DNA of 25,430 nucleotides, taken from contig DASWIP010000007.1 in assembly GCA_036397635.1 (NCBI GenBank), positions 1 to 25,430 of the forward strand, given 5' to 3'. A program made the position numbers and the translations under genes. Each line of letters starts with the position of its first letter. Positions within the stretch are counted from its first letter, which is position 1. This stretch comes from DASWIP01 sp036397635. Lineage in GTDB: Bacteria; Actinomycetota; AC-67. Positions 1-7,774 of the stretch are shown piece after piece. A model generated the notes under the pieces. It was not told the origin of the DNA, did no database searches, and worked only from the letters and a program-made list of their open reading frames with translations.

Positions 1-1
1 C

Positions 2-511
2 GGCAGCGCCACGACGATGCGACCCAGACCTCGCTTCCTCGTGAGCCTGGATCTGCGTGACCTCGCCGACGATGAGGACCCCACCGCGCGCATCCTATGG
101 CGCGCGCGCGGCCGCGCCGGCCGGCTCTCGCGCGCGGCCTCCCAGACGCTGGGGTGCGATGCGGAGTTCCAGCCGATCATCTTCGACCGCGGGCGCCCCA
201 TCGCCGTGGGCGACATCATCGGGGATCCCACGCCGCGCGCGCGCGCCGCCCTGGCCGCACGCGACGGCGGATGCCGTTTCCCCGGCTGCAACATGCCCGC
301 TGGCTGGACAGACGCTCATCACATCAAAGGCCGCCGACCCGGGCGCACACGCAGCATCGACGACCTCGCAATGCTATGCCGGCGCTGCCACCGACGCGTC
401 CACCGACAGCGCTGGAAGATCACCGTCCACCCCGACGCCTCCATGACCTTCCGCCACCGCGGCCGTACCTACACCAGCCAACCCCGCATCCGCGGCCCCG
501 CGCGCAGATAA
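2..511 (+). CDS. HNH endonuclease domain protein (DUF222/13E12 type), 3' part only
   Basis: The reading frame is open to the window edge, so this is the C-terminal part of a longer protein; the ATG at 17 is probably internal. The end carries an HNH zinc-finger nuclease module: the RDGGCRFPGC segment, then DAHHIKG with the catalytic-type His pair, then MLCRRCHRRVH. The two Cys pairs (CRFPGC and CRRC) would hold the structural zinc. The preceding stretch ending in TPRARAALAARDGG matches the linker typical of actinobacterial DUF222-HNH proteins (family knowledge). These proteins are numerous in actinobacteria and mostly of unknown role; some are linked to mobile DNA. The gene ends in TAA and is followed by a hairpin. 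Family assignment is secure; a biological role cannot be given. Confidence 0.88.
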   Translation, partial: GSATTMRPRPRFLVSLDLRDLADDEDPTARILWRARGRAGRLSRAASQTLGCDAEFQPIIFDRGRPIAVGDIIGDPTPRARAALAARDGGCRFPGCNMPAGWTDAHHIKGRRPGRTRSIDDLAMLCRRCHRRVHRQRWKITVHPDASMTFRHRGRTYTSQPRIRGPARR

Positions 512-558
512 TCCGCGACGCACGGGGCCCACACCACCCCACGAACCGATCATGATCA

Positions 559-583
559 GACCCAAGCAACCCTGCTTCGGGTC
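559..583 (+). terminator. Hairpin after the HNH gene, possible terminator
   Basis: GACCCAAGCA (559-568) pairs with TGCTT, a bulged C and GGGTC (573-583) around an ACCC loop. It lies 47 nt after the stop codon. No T-run follows, so intrinsic termination is only a suggestion. The remainder up to 700 is C/A-rich low-complexity sequence with repeated ACCCGAC-like words and no supported gene. Confidence 0.4.
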
Positions 584-708
584 CACACGCGCGCGCCACG
601 AGCCGACACGCCGCGCACAACCCGACCCGCGCCCCCGACCCGACCCCACCCGCGCGCGCCACGACCCGACACACACACGCCCCGACGCGGCATCTGGAAC
701 CACGCTTG

Positions 709-721
709 TATCCTGCGCGCC
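709..721 (+). promoter_or_regulatory. Likely -10 element for a leaderless selenoprotein transcript
   Basis: TATCCT at 709-714 is followed by exactly 7 nt and the ATG at 722, placing the transcription start at or next to the start codon. No Shine-Dalgarno sequence precedes the ATG and no clear -35 is visible. The same TATCCT-N7-ATG arrangement precedes the next gene at 1080, which supports both. Confidence 0.55.
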
Positions 722-1060
722 ATGGCAGAGAAGCAGCAGATCAACCTGTACTTGCGCCCCGGATGAACGGGCTGTCGCGACGCGCGGGAGTTCCTCGCGC
801 ACCAGAACGCCGACGTCATCGAGCGCAACCTCTTCAAGCAGCCGTTGACGCCATCGGAAATCAAGCAGCTCGGCCATCGCGCTGGCGGCGTGCGAGAACT
901 CGTGGCGCCACGCCGGCGCGCCGAGGTCGAGGGGATGTCCGACCGCCAGGTCGTGGCCTATCTCGCGCAGGATCCCGCGCGGCTCCGCCGCCCGATCATC
1001 GATACCGGCGGCCGGATCCATCTGGGCTTCTCGAAGGCCGTGCGGGAAGCGCTCGGCTGA
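722..1060 (+). CDS. Spx/ArsC-family thioredoxin-fold selenoprotein with in-frame UGA (Sec15)
   Basis: Translating from ATG 722 gives 112 residues if the TGA at 764-766 is read as selenocysteine. The start MAEKQQINLYLRPG leads into U15-T-G-C18-R, exactly where Spx/ArsC relatives carry CxxC or CxxS-R. Downstream the frame stays in family: ERNLFKQPLTPSEIKQL at 34-50 matches the family's 'R-ifk-PLT-eEI' strand and helix, and ARLRRPII at 86-93 is its conserved RRP segment with the cis-proline region. Full length (about 110-120 residues) is reached only by including the codons before TGA. A stem-loop lies 22 nt after the UGA. Known members are arsenate reductases, Spx regulators or glutaredoxin-like reductases; which applies is unclear, and a redox role at UxxC is inferred. 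A TGC-to-TGA sequencing error or a pseudogene is the alternative. No selA, selB, selC or selD is visible in the window. Confidence 0.8.
774..814 (+). promoter_or_regulatory. SECIS-like stem-loop behind the UGA codon
   Basis: Bases 782-788 (GCGCGGG) pair with 794-800 (CUCGCGC), seven pairs including one G-U, closing a five-base loop AGUUC (789-793). A lower helix GUCG (774-777) with CGAC (811-814) is possible. The loop starts 22 nt after the UGA and has G as its second base. Both agree with the known placement rule for bacterial SECIS elements (apical loop roughly 16-37 nt downstream, G in the first two loop bases). SelB binding is inferred. High GC makes chance hairpins common. Confidence 0.55.
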
Positions 1061-1066
1061 ACCGGC

Positions 1067-1079
1067 TATCCTTCGCGCG
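1067..1079 (+). promoter_or_regulatory. Likely -10 element for leaderless response-regulator transcript
   Basis: TATCCT at 1067-1072 is followed by 7 nt and the ATG at 1080. It begins 6 nt after the selenoprotein stop codon. There is no purine-rich ribosome site before the ATG. The hexamer and spacing are identical to those before 722. Confidence 0.55.
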
Positions 1080-1748
1080 ATGACCATCCGCGTGGTGCTC
1101 GCCGAGGATAACTATCTGGTCCGTGAGGGCGTCAAGACCGTGCTCGAACAGGAGTCCGACGTCGAGATCGTCGCGGCATGCGGCGACTACGACGCGCTGC
1201 TCGCGGCGGTCGCCGAATATGAGCCCGACGTCGTGCTCACCGACATCCGTATGCCCCCGACCTCCACCGATGAGGGGATCCGCGCCTCGGCAGCGATCCG
1301 CGACAGCCATCCAGATATAGGGATCGTCGTCCTCAGCCAGTACGACGATCCGGAGTACGCGCTCGCGCTGCTCGAGAAGGGGGCGGCCGGGCGCGGCTAT
1401 CTGCTGAAGGAACGGGTCGGCGATGCGGGCCAGCTGGCCGGGGCGATCCGGGAGGTGGCCGCGGGTGGCTCGGTGATCGACCCCAAGATCGTCGAGGGCT
1501 TGGTCGCGGCCCGGTCGCGGACCAAGGAGTCCCCGATCGAGCGGCTGACGCCGCGCGAGCGCGAGGTGCTCGGCGAGATGGCCCAGGGCAAGAACAATGC
1601 CGCGATCGCAGGCGGCCTGTTCCTGACCGAGCGGGCCGTCGAGAAGCACATCAACTCGATCTTCTCGAAGCTGGAGCTGTCCGAGGAGCCCGACGTCCAC
1701 CGCCGCGTCAAGGCCGTCCTGCTGTTCCTGAAGGCTGGGGGAGGCTAG
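1080..1748 (+). CDS. NarL/LuxR-family two-component response regulator
   Basis: A 222-residue cytoplasmic transcription regulator. The receiver domain (about 3-125) has acidic residues E9-D10, phospho-acceptor D55 in LTDIRMPP and K110 in GYLLKER. The C-terminal LuxR helix-turn-helix (about 153-215) reads LTPREREVLGEMAQGKNNAAI and then TERAVEKHINSIFSKL. Phosphorylation by a HisKA_3 kinase would be expected to promote dimerisation and DNA binding; the kinase at 3154-5310 is the nearest candidate. The receiver closely resembles the one fused to the cyclase at 18162-19523 (shared TDIRMPP, VVLSQYDDPEYA or VILSQYDDPEYA, AAGGSV-DPKI), so the two are paralogues. The start is set by the leaderless promoter and the MTIRVVLAED opening. 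Targets are unknown. Confidence 0.93.
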   Translation: MTIRVVLAEDNYLVREGVKTVLEQESDVEIVAACGDYDALLAAVAEYEPDVVLTDIRMPPTSTDEGIRASAAIRDSHPDIGIVVLSQYDDPEYALALLEKGAAGRGYLLKERVGDAGQLAGAIREVAAGGSVIDPKIVEGLVAARSRTKESPIERLTPREREVLGEMAQGKNNAAIAGGLFLTERAVEKHINSIFSKLELSEEPDVHRRVKAVLLFLKAGGG

Positions 1749-1824
1749 CCTCACCTGCGGCCGGGGTGGCCGCACGCTGGAGTAGGGAGCCGCGAAGGTG
1801 CCACGATGGAACGCTCGGCGGCGC

Positions 1825-1837
1825 TAGTGAGGCCTCG
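1825..1837 (+). promoter_or_regulatory. Possible weak -10 before the single-domain receiver gene
   Basis: TAGTGA at 1825-1830 is followed by 7 nt and ATG 1838. The spacing fits the leaderless pattern seen elsewhere, but the last base does not fit TAnnnT. No Shine-Dalgarno sequence is present, so the start rests mainly on the protein. Confidence 0.3.
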
Positions 1838-2227
1838 ATGACCGTGCGCGTCTTGATCGTCGACGACCAGAAGCCCTTCCGTGGCGCCGCCCGGACGGTG
1901 GTGACGCTCACGCCCGAGTTCGACGTGATCGGCGAAGCCGAATCGGGCGAAGAGGCGGTCGAGAAGGCGGCCGAGCTGCACCCGGACCTGGTGCTGATGG
2001 ACATCAACCTGCCGGGCATCAACGGCATCGAAGCGGTGCGCCGGATCAGGGCCGCGGCTCCCGGAACGATGGCGTTCCTGCTGTCGACCTACAGCGCGGC
2101 GGACCTGCCGCAGGATGCGCGCTCGAGCGGCGCCGCCGCGTACATCCACAAGGAAGAGTTCGCGCCGGACATCCTCAGTTCACTGTGGGAGTCCGGGGGC
2201 GACGCCGCCTGGCGCGACGGCGGCTGA
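1838..2227 (+). CDS. Single-domain response regulator (receiver only)
   Basis: A 129-residue CheY-like receiver without an output domain. It opens MTVRVLIVDDQ (acid pair D9-D10), carries the phospho-acceptor D55 in LVLMDINLPGINGIEA, T84 in the STYS stretch and K105 in YIHKEEF. An upstream in-frame extension to 1766 exists but is not receiver-like, so ATG 1838 is chosen. Receiver-only proteins act as phosphate relays or sinks, or signal through protein contacts. Here it follows a NarL regulator on the same strand and faces a NarL-type kinase 0.9 kb away, so competition for or relay of that kinase's phosphate is a plausible inference. The region 1749-1837 between the two regulators has no gene. 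Confidence 0.88.
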   Translation: MTVRVLIVDDQKPFRGAARTVVTLTPEFDVIGEAESGEEAVEKAAELHPDLVLMDINLPGINGIEAVRRIRAAAPGTMAFLLSTYSAADLPQDARSSGAAAYIHKEEFAPDILSSLWESGGDAAWRDGG

Positions 2228-2256
2228 CGCGAGAGCAAGACCCGACTCCACGCCGA

Positions 2257-3105
2257 TCACCCAGGACGTGCGGCGCGCAGGATCGCCTCGACACGAACGT
2301 TGAGCATCTCGTTGTCGGGTCCGCGGCCCCAATCAACCGCGTCGGGTTGCTTCGCCGACCACCAGGCCTGGCCCGAGAACCGCCCATCCCGGCGTCGCTC
2401 GCGCTCGAGGGCGTCGAGCGCCGCTGCTGCGCGCGGATCGTCGAGGAGGCCCACAGCCTCAACGAGACGCAGCCCCTGTAGGACGTCGTAGTGCCAGTAC
2501 GGAGGGTAGTGCAGCCTCGTCCACGACGGATGGATCGGCAGGCTGGTCCGACGCGACCGGAACAGCTCGTGCTGAAGGAGCAGCTCGGCCGATCGTCGCG
2601 CGGCGGAAAGCGCATCCGCATCCCCCGTCGCGGCGTTGAAGGCGGCCAGTCCGAGCGCCGGCGTCACAGTCTCGTGGAACGATGACCGTCTGCACCCCGG
2701 GCGATCATCGCAATTCCAGCCGCCGTCGCTCCACTGCCACTCGAGCAGCGCATCCACGATCTCGCGAACGCGAGGATCCGATGCGAACCCGAGCGTCGAA
2801 CACGCGTAGACCGCGTTTCCCTCCTGCGAGGCGTGCACGCGGGTCAGGCCATCCACCGAGAGGATCCTGCTTCGGTGTTCGGGCGATGTCAGCCACGCCA
2901 GCTCCCGCGCCACCCCGCGCGCGAGCGCCGGCGTCCCAGGTGGGACACCGAGGTCGGCGAGTGCGACCAGCCGCCAATGCGTGCCCCACCATTTCCTGTA
3001 CGGATCCACATCTGGGAAGTCGAGCAGCGTGCGCACGCGCTCGCTCCCCAGCACGTCGGCGTTCTCGTCGCCGGCCAGCCTGCGGATCGCCGGATCGGAG
3101 ATCAT
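2257..3105 (-). CDS. Squalene-cyclase-like alpha/alpha-toroid protein, function unknown
   Basis: A 282-residue protein, probably soluble. LEWQWSDGGWNCDD (about 121-134) is a QW-type repeat motif of the terpene-cyclase and prenyltransferase alpha/alpha-barrel fold. Other aromatic-rich turns are DPYRKWWGTHWRL (34-46), LHYPPYWHYDVLQGLRLVE (199-216) and DGRFSGQAWW (240-249). The DxDD catalytic motif of squalene-hopene cyclases is not present and the protein is less than half their length, so cyclase activity is doubtful. Similar small toroid proteins are usually annotated as hypothetical or prenyltransferase-like. ATG 3105 is preferred over the longer frame to 3129 because TAGGCT lies 8 nt upstream. 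It follows the kinase gene on the same strand after 48 nt. Its stop faces that of the receiver gene across 29 nt. Confidence 0.7.
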   Translation of the reverse strand: MISDPAIRRLAGDENADVLGSERVRTLLDFPDVDPYRKWWGTHWRLVALADLGVPPGTPALARGVARELAWLTSPEHRSRILSVDGLTRVHASQEGNAVYACSTLGFASDPRVREIVDALLEWQWSDGGWNCDDRPGCRRSSFHETVTPALGLAAFNAATGDADALSAARRSAELLLQHELFRSRRTSLPIHPSWTRLHYPPYWHYDVLQGLRLVEAVGLLDDPRAAAALDALERERRRDGRFSGQAWWSAKQPDAVDWGRGPDNEMLNVRVEAILRAARPG

Positions 3106-3119
3106 CGCGGGGAAGCCTA
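3106..3119 (-). promoter_or_regulatory. Likely -10 element for the toroid-protein gene
   Basis: On the minus strand TAGGCT (3119-3114) stands 8 nt before ATG 3105. It fits TAnnnT and the leaderless spacing found at other genes here. No Shine-Dalgarno sequence is visible. Confidence 0.45.
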
Positions 3120-3153
3120 ACGGCAGCAACCGCCCGCCTGCCCCGTCACCAGG

Positions 3154-5310
3154 TCAGCCATCGGTGATAGGGACGCGGCCGGCGATAGTCGTTCCGCGGC
3201 CGGGCGCCGCGTCGACCTCCAGTGAGCCGCCCACAGCGCCAACGCGGTCGGCCATGTTCGTGAATCCAGCGCCGAGACCCTTCCCTGCCATGTCGAAGCC
3301 GGCGCCGTCGTCGGCGACCTCGAAGAACAGCACGCCGCCGTCCTCATGCAGTGAGATGGTCGCGGACGCGCCGTCGCCGGCGTGCTTGCCGGCATTGTTC
3401 AGCGCCTCGAGGACGCAGAAGTAGATCGCCGCCTCGATCTCCTGCCGGTAACGCCGGATCTCGCCTTGGGGCGTGACGGTCGTTGGCAGCGCCGATTTCG
3501 TCGCCGCGCTCCCCAGCGCCGCGACCAAACCGCGATCTGCGAGCACCGGCGGGTAGATGCCGTGCGCGAGGTCGCGCAGCGCCTGCACGGCGTCCTGCAC
3601 CTCCCCTGCCAGGTCACCGATCATCTGCTTGGCGGTGTCGGGATCCTTCTCGACCAGCGCGCTGAGCAGCCTCACCTTCACCGCGAGCGCGACCAGGTTC
3701 TGCTGCGCGCCGTCGTGGAGGTCTCGTTCGATCTTCCGCCGTGCGGCGTCGGCCGATGCCACGATGCGTTCACGCGACGCGCGCAGCTCGTCGGCCTGTT
3801 TGCGTACCTCGTTGAGGGTCTCCTGCAGCGCCGAGTCGAGCTGCATGTTATGCAGGGCCAGGGCGACCTGCCGCGCAAGCTCCGTGAGCACGCGCTCGTT
3901 CTCCTCGCCCAGTTGCTCCTCGGGGTTGCGCCGTTCCACGATCACGAAGCCAAGCAGCTCGCCGGAGTGCACGATCGGAGCGACGCGAACCATCTGATCC
4001 TCGCGCCCCTCGAGCAGCTTCGGCAACCAAACCTTCAGCCACGCAGGTCCGGTCACGCCCGCGCGCGCGAGCACCGGCTGCTCCTTCGGCCCGATCGTCA
4101 TCCGCGCGGGCCCGCGCTCCGGATAGGACACGCTGCGCTCGAACGAGCCCGACTGCCCGGTCCAGATCTCCACGGCGTCAAGCGCGAAGGTCTTCCGCAG
4201 CGATTCGGCGAGCTGGAGCAGCAGCTCGTCCATGGGGATGGCGCGCGACAACCGCGATCCGAACGTGCGCAGCACCTCGTCGGGCGCGTGCAGCTCCCCG
4301 TACACGATACGGTTCGCGAGCACCTGGAGGCGGTCGCGCGTCGGGATGTACAGCAGCGCCGCGATCGCCGCAGCGCCCATCGACAGCAGCAGCAGGGTCC
4401 GCTCGCCTTCGTCGGGGATCTCACCGAGCCCGACCACCACGATCACGTATGTCACAACCACCAGGCCGGTGAGCCCGGCGATCGAGACCGTGTGCGCGAG
4501 CAGCCGATCGACGCGGGCCACGTACCGCGTTGATGCACCGAACGCGAGCGCGAGCGGGATCGGCAGGGTCGCCACAGCAGGCAGCAGGGCGCCGACCTCC
4601 CGGTCGGCGAGGATCCGGATCGCGAAGACAACCACAGCGATAACGCCACCGACGGTCACGGCCCAGCCGAACCATTGCATCCGCTGACGCTCGAGACCGC
4701 GTGCGCGCGCGTACCGCGCGGTCGAACCGCTCCCGGCCATGATGAACGACACGACGCCGAGAGACACCAGCACAGCAGCCGGCCACCATGTACCCGTGCC
4801 CGGCGTTGGCGCGGCCAGCCACAGCGCCACGCCCGCGGCGCCCGACACGGCGTACCATGCGATCAGACGCGCGCGCGTCTTGCGCTTCGCGAGATGGCCG
4901 TCGGGCAGCCCGAGCACCAGATGCATCGCCACGGCGGACATGAGCGGCAGTGACGTCCATCGCGCGAGCAGCGCAAGGTCGCGCGCCATCCCCTCGGTGA
5001 GCGGCGCGCGCGCGGCGCCGAGGCTGCCGATCGCCCCGATCACCGCGCCGGTAAGGATGATCAGACCGCCGGGCTCATGGGGTCGTCGTACAGCGAGGGA
5101 CGCGCCCGCGAGCGACCAGAGCATCAGCACCGCTGCTCGGATCAACTCGGCAGCCCGGTCATCCGCCGCACCAACGGCTGCTGCCATAGCCGCCACGGCG
5201 ATCGCGATCACGGCGAGCAGCACGCCCAACGGTCGCCGGTAGCCGGCACGCGTTGCGAACGACGCCGGACCGGCGTGGCTGCGCTGCTCGAGGCTGGTTG
5301 CCACGTTCAC
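3154..5310 (-). CDS. Membrane histidine kinase with GAF domain (HisKA_3, NarL-type partner)
   Basis: A 718-residue sensor kinase. The first about 320 residues hold some eight to nine hydrophobic segments (for example PLGVLLAVIAIAVAAMAAAVG and LVVVTYVIVVVGLG). A GAF-like region follows (about 345-490), then a coiled linker (ALQETLNEVRKQADELRASRERI). The HisKA_3 phospho-acceptor is H532 in IERDLHDGAQQNL. The HATPase_c domain shows the N-box LEALNNAGKHA (about 634-644) and the G-box VADDGAGFD (about 665-673). It autophosphorylates and would pass phosphate to NarL-type receivers; candidates here are those at 1080, 1838 and 18162-19523. The sensed signal is unknown. The start is GTG 5310, 6 nt after a TAGCGT box; a second GTG two codons later is also possible. 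It follows the permease operon after 100 nt containing a hairpin, so it may be separately transcribed. Confidence 0.93.
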   Translation of the reverse strand: MNVATSLEQRSHAGPASFATRAGYRRPLGVLLAVIAIAVAAMAAAVGAADDRAAELIRAAVLMLWSLAGASLAVRRPHEPGGLIILTGAVIGAIGSLGAARAPLTEGMARDLALLARWTSLPLMSAVAMHLVLGLPDGHLAKRKTRARLIAWYAVSGAAGVALWLAAPTPGTGTWWPAAVLVSLGVVSFIMAGSGSTARYARARGLERQRMQWFGWAVTVGGVIAVVVFAIRILADREVGALLPAVATLPIPLALAFGASTRYVARVDRLLAHTVSIAGLTGLVVVTYVIVVVGLGEIPDEGERTLLLLSMGAAAIAALLYIPTRDRLQVLANRIVYGELHAPDEVLRTFGSRLSRAIPMDELLLQLAESLRKTFALDAVEIWTGQSGSFERSVSYPERGPARMTIGPKEQPVLARAGVTGPAWLKVWLPKLLEGREDQMVRVAPIVHSGELLGFVIVERRNPEEQLGEENERVLTELARQVALALHNMQLDSALQETLNEVRKQADELRASRERIVASADAARRKIERDLHDGAQQNLVALAVKVRLLSALVEKDPDTAKQMIGDLAGEVQDAVQALRDLAHGIYPPVLADRGLVAALGSAATKSALPTTVTPQGEIRRYRQEIEAAIYFCVLEALNNAGKHAGDGASATISLHEDGGVLFFEVADDGAGFDMAGKGLGAGFTNMADRVGAVGGSLEVDAAPGRGTTIAGRVPITDG

Positions 5311-5322
5311 ATCCTCACGCTA
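5311..5322 (-). promoter_or_regulatory. Likely -10 element for the histidine kinase gene
   Basis: TAGCGT on the minus strand (5322-5317) ends 6 nt before GTG 5310. GAGG also lies close before the GTG, so either a leaderless or a very short-leader mRNA is possible. Confidence 0.45.
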
Positions 5323-5360
5323 GCGGCGGCCCGGGTACCTCGGCAGGGTGCTGGCACGAG

Positions 5361-5405
5361 GGTCGGGAGGGCGGTCATCACGCCGCCAAGGGGAGCGTCC
5401 CGACC
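5361..5405 (-). terminator. Hairpin between permease operon and kinase gene
   Basis: GGTCGGGA (5361-5368) and TCCCGACC (5398-5405) form a perfect 8-bp outer stem. Inside, GGCGG (5370-5374) can pair with CCGCC (5383-5387). It lies just after the last permease stop codon (5411 on the minus strand). There is no T-run, so it may be an imperfect terminator, an mRNA-stabilising structure, or an operator. Confidence 0.4.
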
Positions 5406-5410
5406 AGGGT

Positions 5411-7774
5411 TCATTCGGCTCTCAGCACGATAGCGGGTCGAGTGCGCGCGGCCGCGCGCGCAGGGAACGCTGCGATCATATTGGCGAGCAGGACGGCGCC
5501 GAGGATCAGGATGCCGATGAGCAGCCCCGAGCTGACCGGCGCGGGGACCACGTCGAGCTCCTCGGCGAACAGCCGCCATCCCCAGCGACCAAGGACGATG
5601 CCGGCAGGGATCCCGGCCAGCAGCCCGATCGACATCATGGTGCTCGCCTGCCAGGCCACGGTCGCGCGGATCTGACGACCCTGGAAGCCGAGCGTCTTGA
5701 GCACCGCGAGATCCCGCCGGCGGCGTCTGATCGCGCTGATCACGGCATGAGCCAGCGCCGCGATCCCGAGGATCCCGAGGATGCCCGCGATCACCAACGG
5801 CAGGTCGCTGAGCCGCTCGACGTTGCGCACGCTCGCGGCGCTGCTTCGGGACATGACCGCGAACGCGACGTCGCTGACCTCTGCGCGCAACGACCCGACC
5901 GAATCCGCGTCGGCGCTCTGGTTGAAGCGCACGTACACGGCTTCGTAGAGCTGCTCGGCATCGACGCGTGTCAGGCCGTCGAAGGTGAGGAACGCACCTT
6001 GTTCGGGATTCTCCGATGCTTGGAAGGGCAGGCGCGGCACGATGAACCGCCCCACGACCTCCATCGTGAGAGCGTTCCGCGAACCCGGCCGGCCGACCCG
6101 GACGCGTTCCCCGACCTCAAGATCCATCGCGCGCAACGTGCGGCCGTCGAGCATCACCTCGCGATCCGTGCGAGGCGCGCGTCCCTGCACGATGGACGCG
6201 GCATACCCTTCGTACGCTAACGCCGAGACGGTCGCTCCGTCGACGGCGACCGCGCCGAAGATCGTCCCTCGGAACGCGTCCTCCACGTATGGCTCCCGCT
6301 CGATCCGTTCGATCAACCCGTCGTACTCCTCGGGCTCGAAGGTGATCACGGCTGCATCCCACACGTATCCGGCCAGCGCAGGATCATCCTGCAGGCGCGA
6401 GAAGCTTCGGTCGAACCCGATCGCCGCGACCAGCGCGGCGACGGCGAGCGCTGCGCTCAGCATCGCGCTGCGCGCGGGGATGGCGCGCGAGCCTCTGCCC
6501 GGCTCCACCGCCATGCTGACCCCTGCGATCGAGCTGACCGGCGCTCCCAGCTTGGACAGCACGCCGGCCGCGCGCGCACGCGCCGCGCGCTCCCATCGCG
6601 GGGGGCGGGACAGCGCGACCAGCGGGATCGCGAGCATGATCATGATCCCACCGAAGATCGCCGGAGCGCCGATCCCGAGCACCGTCCAGTCGGCGGCGAA
6701 ACCTGGGTCGGGCTCGGCGATACGCGCGAGCCCGATCGGCGTCGCCGGCGACAGCAACAAGGCCACCGGGATGCTGATCAACGATCCCGCCGCGGCCACG
6801 ATGCCGATCCTGATGGCGGCCACCGCCGAGATCTGCGCACGGGACATGCCCAGCGCCGGCAGGGCGATACGCACGTCTTCGGCATCGTCTCGAACCTCAC
6901 GCATCAAGCTCTGCCCGACCAAGGCCAGGCCCGCGATCAGCAGCGCGCCGGCCAAGATCCACAACGCGACCTCGGGGATCCGGTTCAGCCGCTGCACGCC
7001 GGGCGTGAACAGCGAGGCGGGCGTGATCCCGTCGTAGGGGATCTGCTCGCGATCGATCGCTGCACGGAAGGCATCCAGATCGGCCTCACCATGCTCGAGG
7101 ATCAGACCGAGCTGGCCTTCGTTCGGGATCACGAAGTCGGGATGGGCACGGACGAACGCCGGCGTGAACGTCGCGACGGTCGGGAACCCGGTGCCGGTCA
7201 CGGTCTCGAACTGTGAGACCGCGGCGTAGATCCCAACGACCTCGAGGTCTCGCACGGTCTCGGTCTTCAGCCCCGGTCCGAACCCGGCAGACAGGATCAC
7301 GTCGAACCGGTCCCCCGGGGCCAGATCAACCCGTTCCGCCAGGCCGTAGGCGATCATCACCTCGCCGGGATCGCCAGGATCGGGCAGTCTCCCGTCGAGC
7401 AGCTTCACGGCGTCGCGTGCGAACGAACCGTCCGCGTCGGCCAGCAGGAACACGTCCGGGAACGCCACCCGCCGTCCGGACGGGAGGATGACTTCGCCGT
7501 TGAGCAGCTCGCCCCGTGACGCCGACGCGATCATCGGCAGCTGCTCGATCCGATCGAAGATCTCGTCGGTGTCCTCCATGCCCCCGGTCGAGACCGAGAC
7601 GTCGGACCCGCGGTACCGCTCGACGAAGCGTGGATACGCGGAATGCGTGCGGCGCGCGCCGGCCGCGGCCGCCAGCGCCGCACCCCCGACCAGTGCAAGG
7701 AGCAGCGACAGCGCAACCGCGGTACGCAGGCGCCCCCGCATCTCGGCGCGCGCGCGGTACCACACGGCTCCCAT
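5411..7774 (-). CDS. FtsX-type ABC transporter permease, fifth and last of the tandem set
   Basis: A 787-residue inner-membrane permease of the MacB/YbbP-like type. An N-terminal helix follows MGAVWYRARAEMRGRLR (LSLLLALVGGAALAAAAG), then a large extracytoplasmic domain opening with the shared ARRTHSAYPRF motif. The first FtsX unit of three helices ends near ARIAEPDPGFAADWTVLGIG. A second membrane anchor follows MAVEPGRGSRAIP. The second extracytoplasmic domain and the final FtsX unit contain RRRRDLAVLKTLGFQGRQI, the likely ATPase-coupling helix. The end PARAAARTRPAIVLRAE is nearly identical in all five paralogues. ATG 7774 is chosen because it overlaps the upstream TGA (TGATG); the longer frame to 8224 is only the neighbouring gene read out of frame. 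It would work with the single ATPase at 17461-18165. Substrate unknown. Confidence 0.9.
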   Translation of the reverse strand: MGAVWYRARAEMRGRLRTAVALSLLLALVGGAALAAAAGARRTHSAYPRFVERYRGSDVSVSTGGMEDTDEIFDRIEQLPMIASASRGELLNGEVILPSGRRVAFPDVFLLADADGSFARDAVKLLDGRLPDPGDPGEVMIAYGLAERVDLAPGDRFDVILSAGFGPGLKTETVRDLEVVGIYAAVSQFETVTGTGFPTVATFTPAFVRAHPDFVIPNEGQLGLILEHGEADLDAFRAAIDREQIPYDGITPASLFTPGVQRLNRIPEVALWILAGALLIAGLALVGQSLMREVRDDAEDVRIALPALGMSRAQISAVAAIRIGIVAAAGSLISIPVALLLSPATPIGLARIAEPDPGFAADWTVLGIGAPAIFGGIMIMLAIPLVALSRPPRWERAARARAAGVLSKLGAPVSSIAGVSMAVEPGRGSRAIPARSAMLSAALAVAALVAAIGFDRSFSRLQDDPALAGYVWDAAVITFEPEEYDGLIERIEREPYVEDAFRGTIFGAVAVDGATVSALAYEGYAASIVQGRAPRTDREVMLDGRTLRAMDLEVGERVRVGRPGSRNALTMEVVGRFIVPRLPFQASENPEQGAFLTFDGLTRVDAEQLYEAVYVRFNQSADADSVGSLRAEVSDVAFAVMSRSSAASVRNVERLSDLPLVIAGILGILGIAALAHAVISAIRRRRRDLAVLKTLGFQGRQIRATVAWQASTMMSIGLLAGIPAGIVLGRWGWRLFAEELDVVPAPVSSGLLIGILILGAVLLANMIAAFPARAAARTRPAIVLRAE

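Noticed and set aside
584..700. Repeated ACCCGAC-like words as a CRISPR or tandem-repeat array
   Set aside because: The words vary in spacing and sequence with no constant repeat length or spacers. It is low-complexity C/A-rich DNA.
845..1060. A 71-residue gene starting at TTG 845
   Set aside because: It is the tail of the selenoprotein frame. It lacks the active-site half and has no ribosome site; the complete family match needs the start at 722.
374..1087. A 237-residue minus-strand frame, and other long frames over 512-848
   Set aside because: They are antisense to genes or cover C/A-rich low-complexity DNA. Composition is Arg/Ala/Gly-rich with no family match, as expected of shadow frames at this GC content.
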